64,000 nt of DNA from Leptospira_A sp046736045 (GTDB lineage: Bacteria > Spirochaetota > Leptospiria > Leptospirales > Leptospiraceae), in NCBI RefSeq assembly GCF_046736045.1, contig NZ_CP177134.1, positions 2,480,001 through 2,544,000 of the forward strand. The letters are read 5' to 3'. The notes below the pieces were generated by a model. The model made no database searches. It was not told the DNA's origin and saw only the letters and a program-made list of their open reading frames with translations. This document shows, in pieces, positions 62,945 through 64,000 of the stretch. Position numbers and translations under genes: made by a program. Numbering within the stretch: the first letter of the stretch is position 1; the number at the start of each line of letters is the position of its first letter.

Positions 62945-63586
62945 TTATAATTTTACAAAAACTTTGGGTAGTTCATCCCGAAGGCGTGCTACATCCGATC
63001 TTTCCAATTGGACTTTTCCCATTTGCAATTCTTTGAGGTGGGAAAGTTTGGAAATATTTTTGGGTAATGTTGTTATTTTTTTGCAAAGTGTGATGTCTAG
63101 GATTTCCAAATGAGGGATTCGGGACAATATCTCCACATCTTCTTCAGTGAATGAAATTTTTGTTTCATCCAATGCCAATGTTTTTAAGTTTTTCAGTTCG
63201 GAAAGGAATCCTGGCACTTTTGTAATTTCGGTTCTGCCTAAAAGAAGTGTTTCCAATTTTTGCAAACGAATCAAAGACTCGGGGACCACCGAGAAGGAGT
63301 TTCCGGATAGGTTTAAAATTCTAAGATTTGTTAGACTGCCCAATTCCTCCGGGATGGAAGTAATCGAATCGTATTGCAAAGTAAGTTCTTCGACTACTTC
63401 CAGTTTGGCGATAGACGCAGGCAAAGGGCCTATTTCCTTTTGAGATAGATTGATGACTTTGGTTGTTTTGTTTTCCTGAACCCAATTTTCAAAAGAGATG
63501 GTTTCTTTTTTGCAATCGGAAACTGCCATTAGACAGATAAAAATGAAAGTGGATTTGAAATAATTTTGATAACAGAACATAGTCAC
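62945..63586 (-). CDS. Leucine-rich-repeat lipoprotein
   Basis: A 213-residue protein. Signal peptide with lipobox-like AVSDC (Cys25), then about six LRR units of 23 residues (IPEELGSLTNLRILNLSGN, VPESLIRLQKLETLLLG, VPGFLSELKNLKTLALD, LPKNISKLSHLKELQMG). LRR proteins of Leptospira are often surface-exposed and used in protein contacts. Start ATG 63586 or 63580 are both possible. The gene diverges from the DUF1993 gene on the right edge. Confidence 0.8.
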   Translation of the reverse strand: MTMFCYQNYFKSTFIFICLMAVSDCKKETISFENWVQENKTTKVINLSQKEIGPLPASIAKLEVVEELTLQYDSITSIPEELGSLTNLRILNLSGNSFSVVPESLIRLQKLETLLLGRTEITKVPGFLSELKNLKTLALDETKISFTEEDVEILSRIPHLEILDITLCKKITTLPKNISKLSHLKELQMGKVQLERSDVARLRDELPKVFVKL

Positions 63587-63698
63587 AATTTTTCATCGGA
63601 ATCTCTTCTGGCAAGAAAGGTTTTTTCCGTTCTATGATTCGAACTTTCCATTTCTTTAAAAGCTTGCTCGGGCTTTGGAATCGAATCACATTGTATTT

Positions 63699-64000
63699 AT
63701 GAATGAATCCGTAATTTACGAAATCTCTGTAAAATCATTTACAAAGGGTTTGAATAATCTGGTAAAGATTTTAGATAAAGCGGCAACAAATGCCGAATCT
63801 AGAAAATTTTCCGTAGACGTACTTTTGAATGCAAGACTTTACCCTGACCAATTTCACTTAATCAAACAAATCCAAATTGCTTGTGATACTGCAAAGCTTG
63901 GTGTGGCACGTATTTCCGGTAAAGACGCTCCCGTTCATGAGGACAAGGAAACAACATTGGATGAATTGAAATCCAGACTTTCTTCCGTGATCGAATATTT
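63699..64000 (+). CDS. DUF1993 (DinB-like) protein, 5' part
   Basis: The frame from ATG 63699 is open to the end of the window (101 residues). NESVIYEISVKSFTKGLNNL, NARLYPDQFHLIKQIQIACD, TAKLGVARISGKDAP and DEKETTLDEL-like text fit DUF1993, a small helical-bundle protein related to DinB and of unknown function. The gene is cut by the window edge. Confidence 0.85.
   Translation, partial: MNESVIYEISVKSFTKGLNNLVKILDKAATNAESRKFSVDVLLNARLYPDQFHLIKQIQIACDTAKLGVARISGKDAPVHEDKETTLDELKSRLSSVIEY

Overview
The window is a contiguous, gene-dense, moderately AT-rich chromosomal segment from a spirochaete, most likely a Leptospira of the saprophytic (L. biflexa-like) kind. The indicators are the end of a FlaA flagellar-sheath gene, a spirochaete-type giant GreA, an abundance of lipoproteins with loose spirochaetal lipoboxes, a LipL71/LruA-like LysM lipoprotein, tRNA-Ile/tRNA-Ala standing outside any rRNA operon, and many Leptospira-style sensor and signalling proteins. 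No phage, transposase, CRISPR array or rRNA gene is visible.

Layout. 1-7.5 kb: flaA end, giant greA, an M23 peptidase, an LptE-like lipoprotein, fur and tgt. 7.6-12.5 kb: STAS protein, LysM lipoprotein, nadC overlapping a bifunctional (p)ppGpp synthase/hydrolase. 12.5-19.2 kb: a GH13 glycosidase diverging from a four-gene unit (family-5 binding lipoprotein, kinase-like protein, GT-C membrane protein, pgeF). 19.2-23.7 kb (minus): sugar-phosphate mutase, argD-type aminotransferase, leuB and a receiver protein lacking the phosphoacceptor Asp. 23.7-30.7 kb: aminotransferase, YprB-like nuclease, CBS protein, fatty-acid desaturase, three tRNAs, hemW, a bifunctional-nuclease/UVR protein and a phasin-like protein. 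30.7-38.8 kb: MFS transporter, ACT protein, beta-barrel protein, PilZ protein, TPP riboswitch with thiC, and a hybrid histidine kinase. 38.8-43.7 kb: acyl-CoA dehydrogenase, a metallo-beta-lactamase/cyclic-nucleotide-binding fusion, thioredoxin and two unknowns.

43.7-51.6 kb is the most unusual part. Two small TRL-family lipoproteins run into an atypical lgt. A convergent four-gene operon with overlapping ends encodes a DUF4105/Lnb-like membrane protein, a lipoprotein with a hydrolase-like serine elbow, an FAD oxidoreductase carrying an inserted rubredoxin-like four-cysteine module, and a steroid-5-alpha-reductase-like membrane enzyme. A third TRL lipoprotein and another lipoprotein follow. 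I read this as a candidate undescribed lipid or lipoprotein modification locus; the function is inference.

51.6-64 kb: second desaturase, a secreted protein of unknown function, panD overlapping a Panacea-domain gene, lipB, a membrane sensor-like protein paired with a STAS/zinc-ribbon fusion, murJ, DoxX-like protein, ileS, a leucine-rich-repeat lipoprotein and the start of a DUF1993 gene cut by the window edge.
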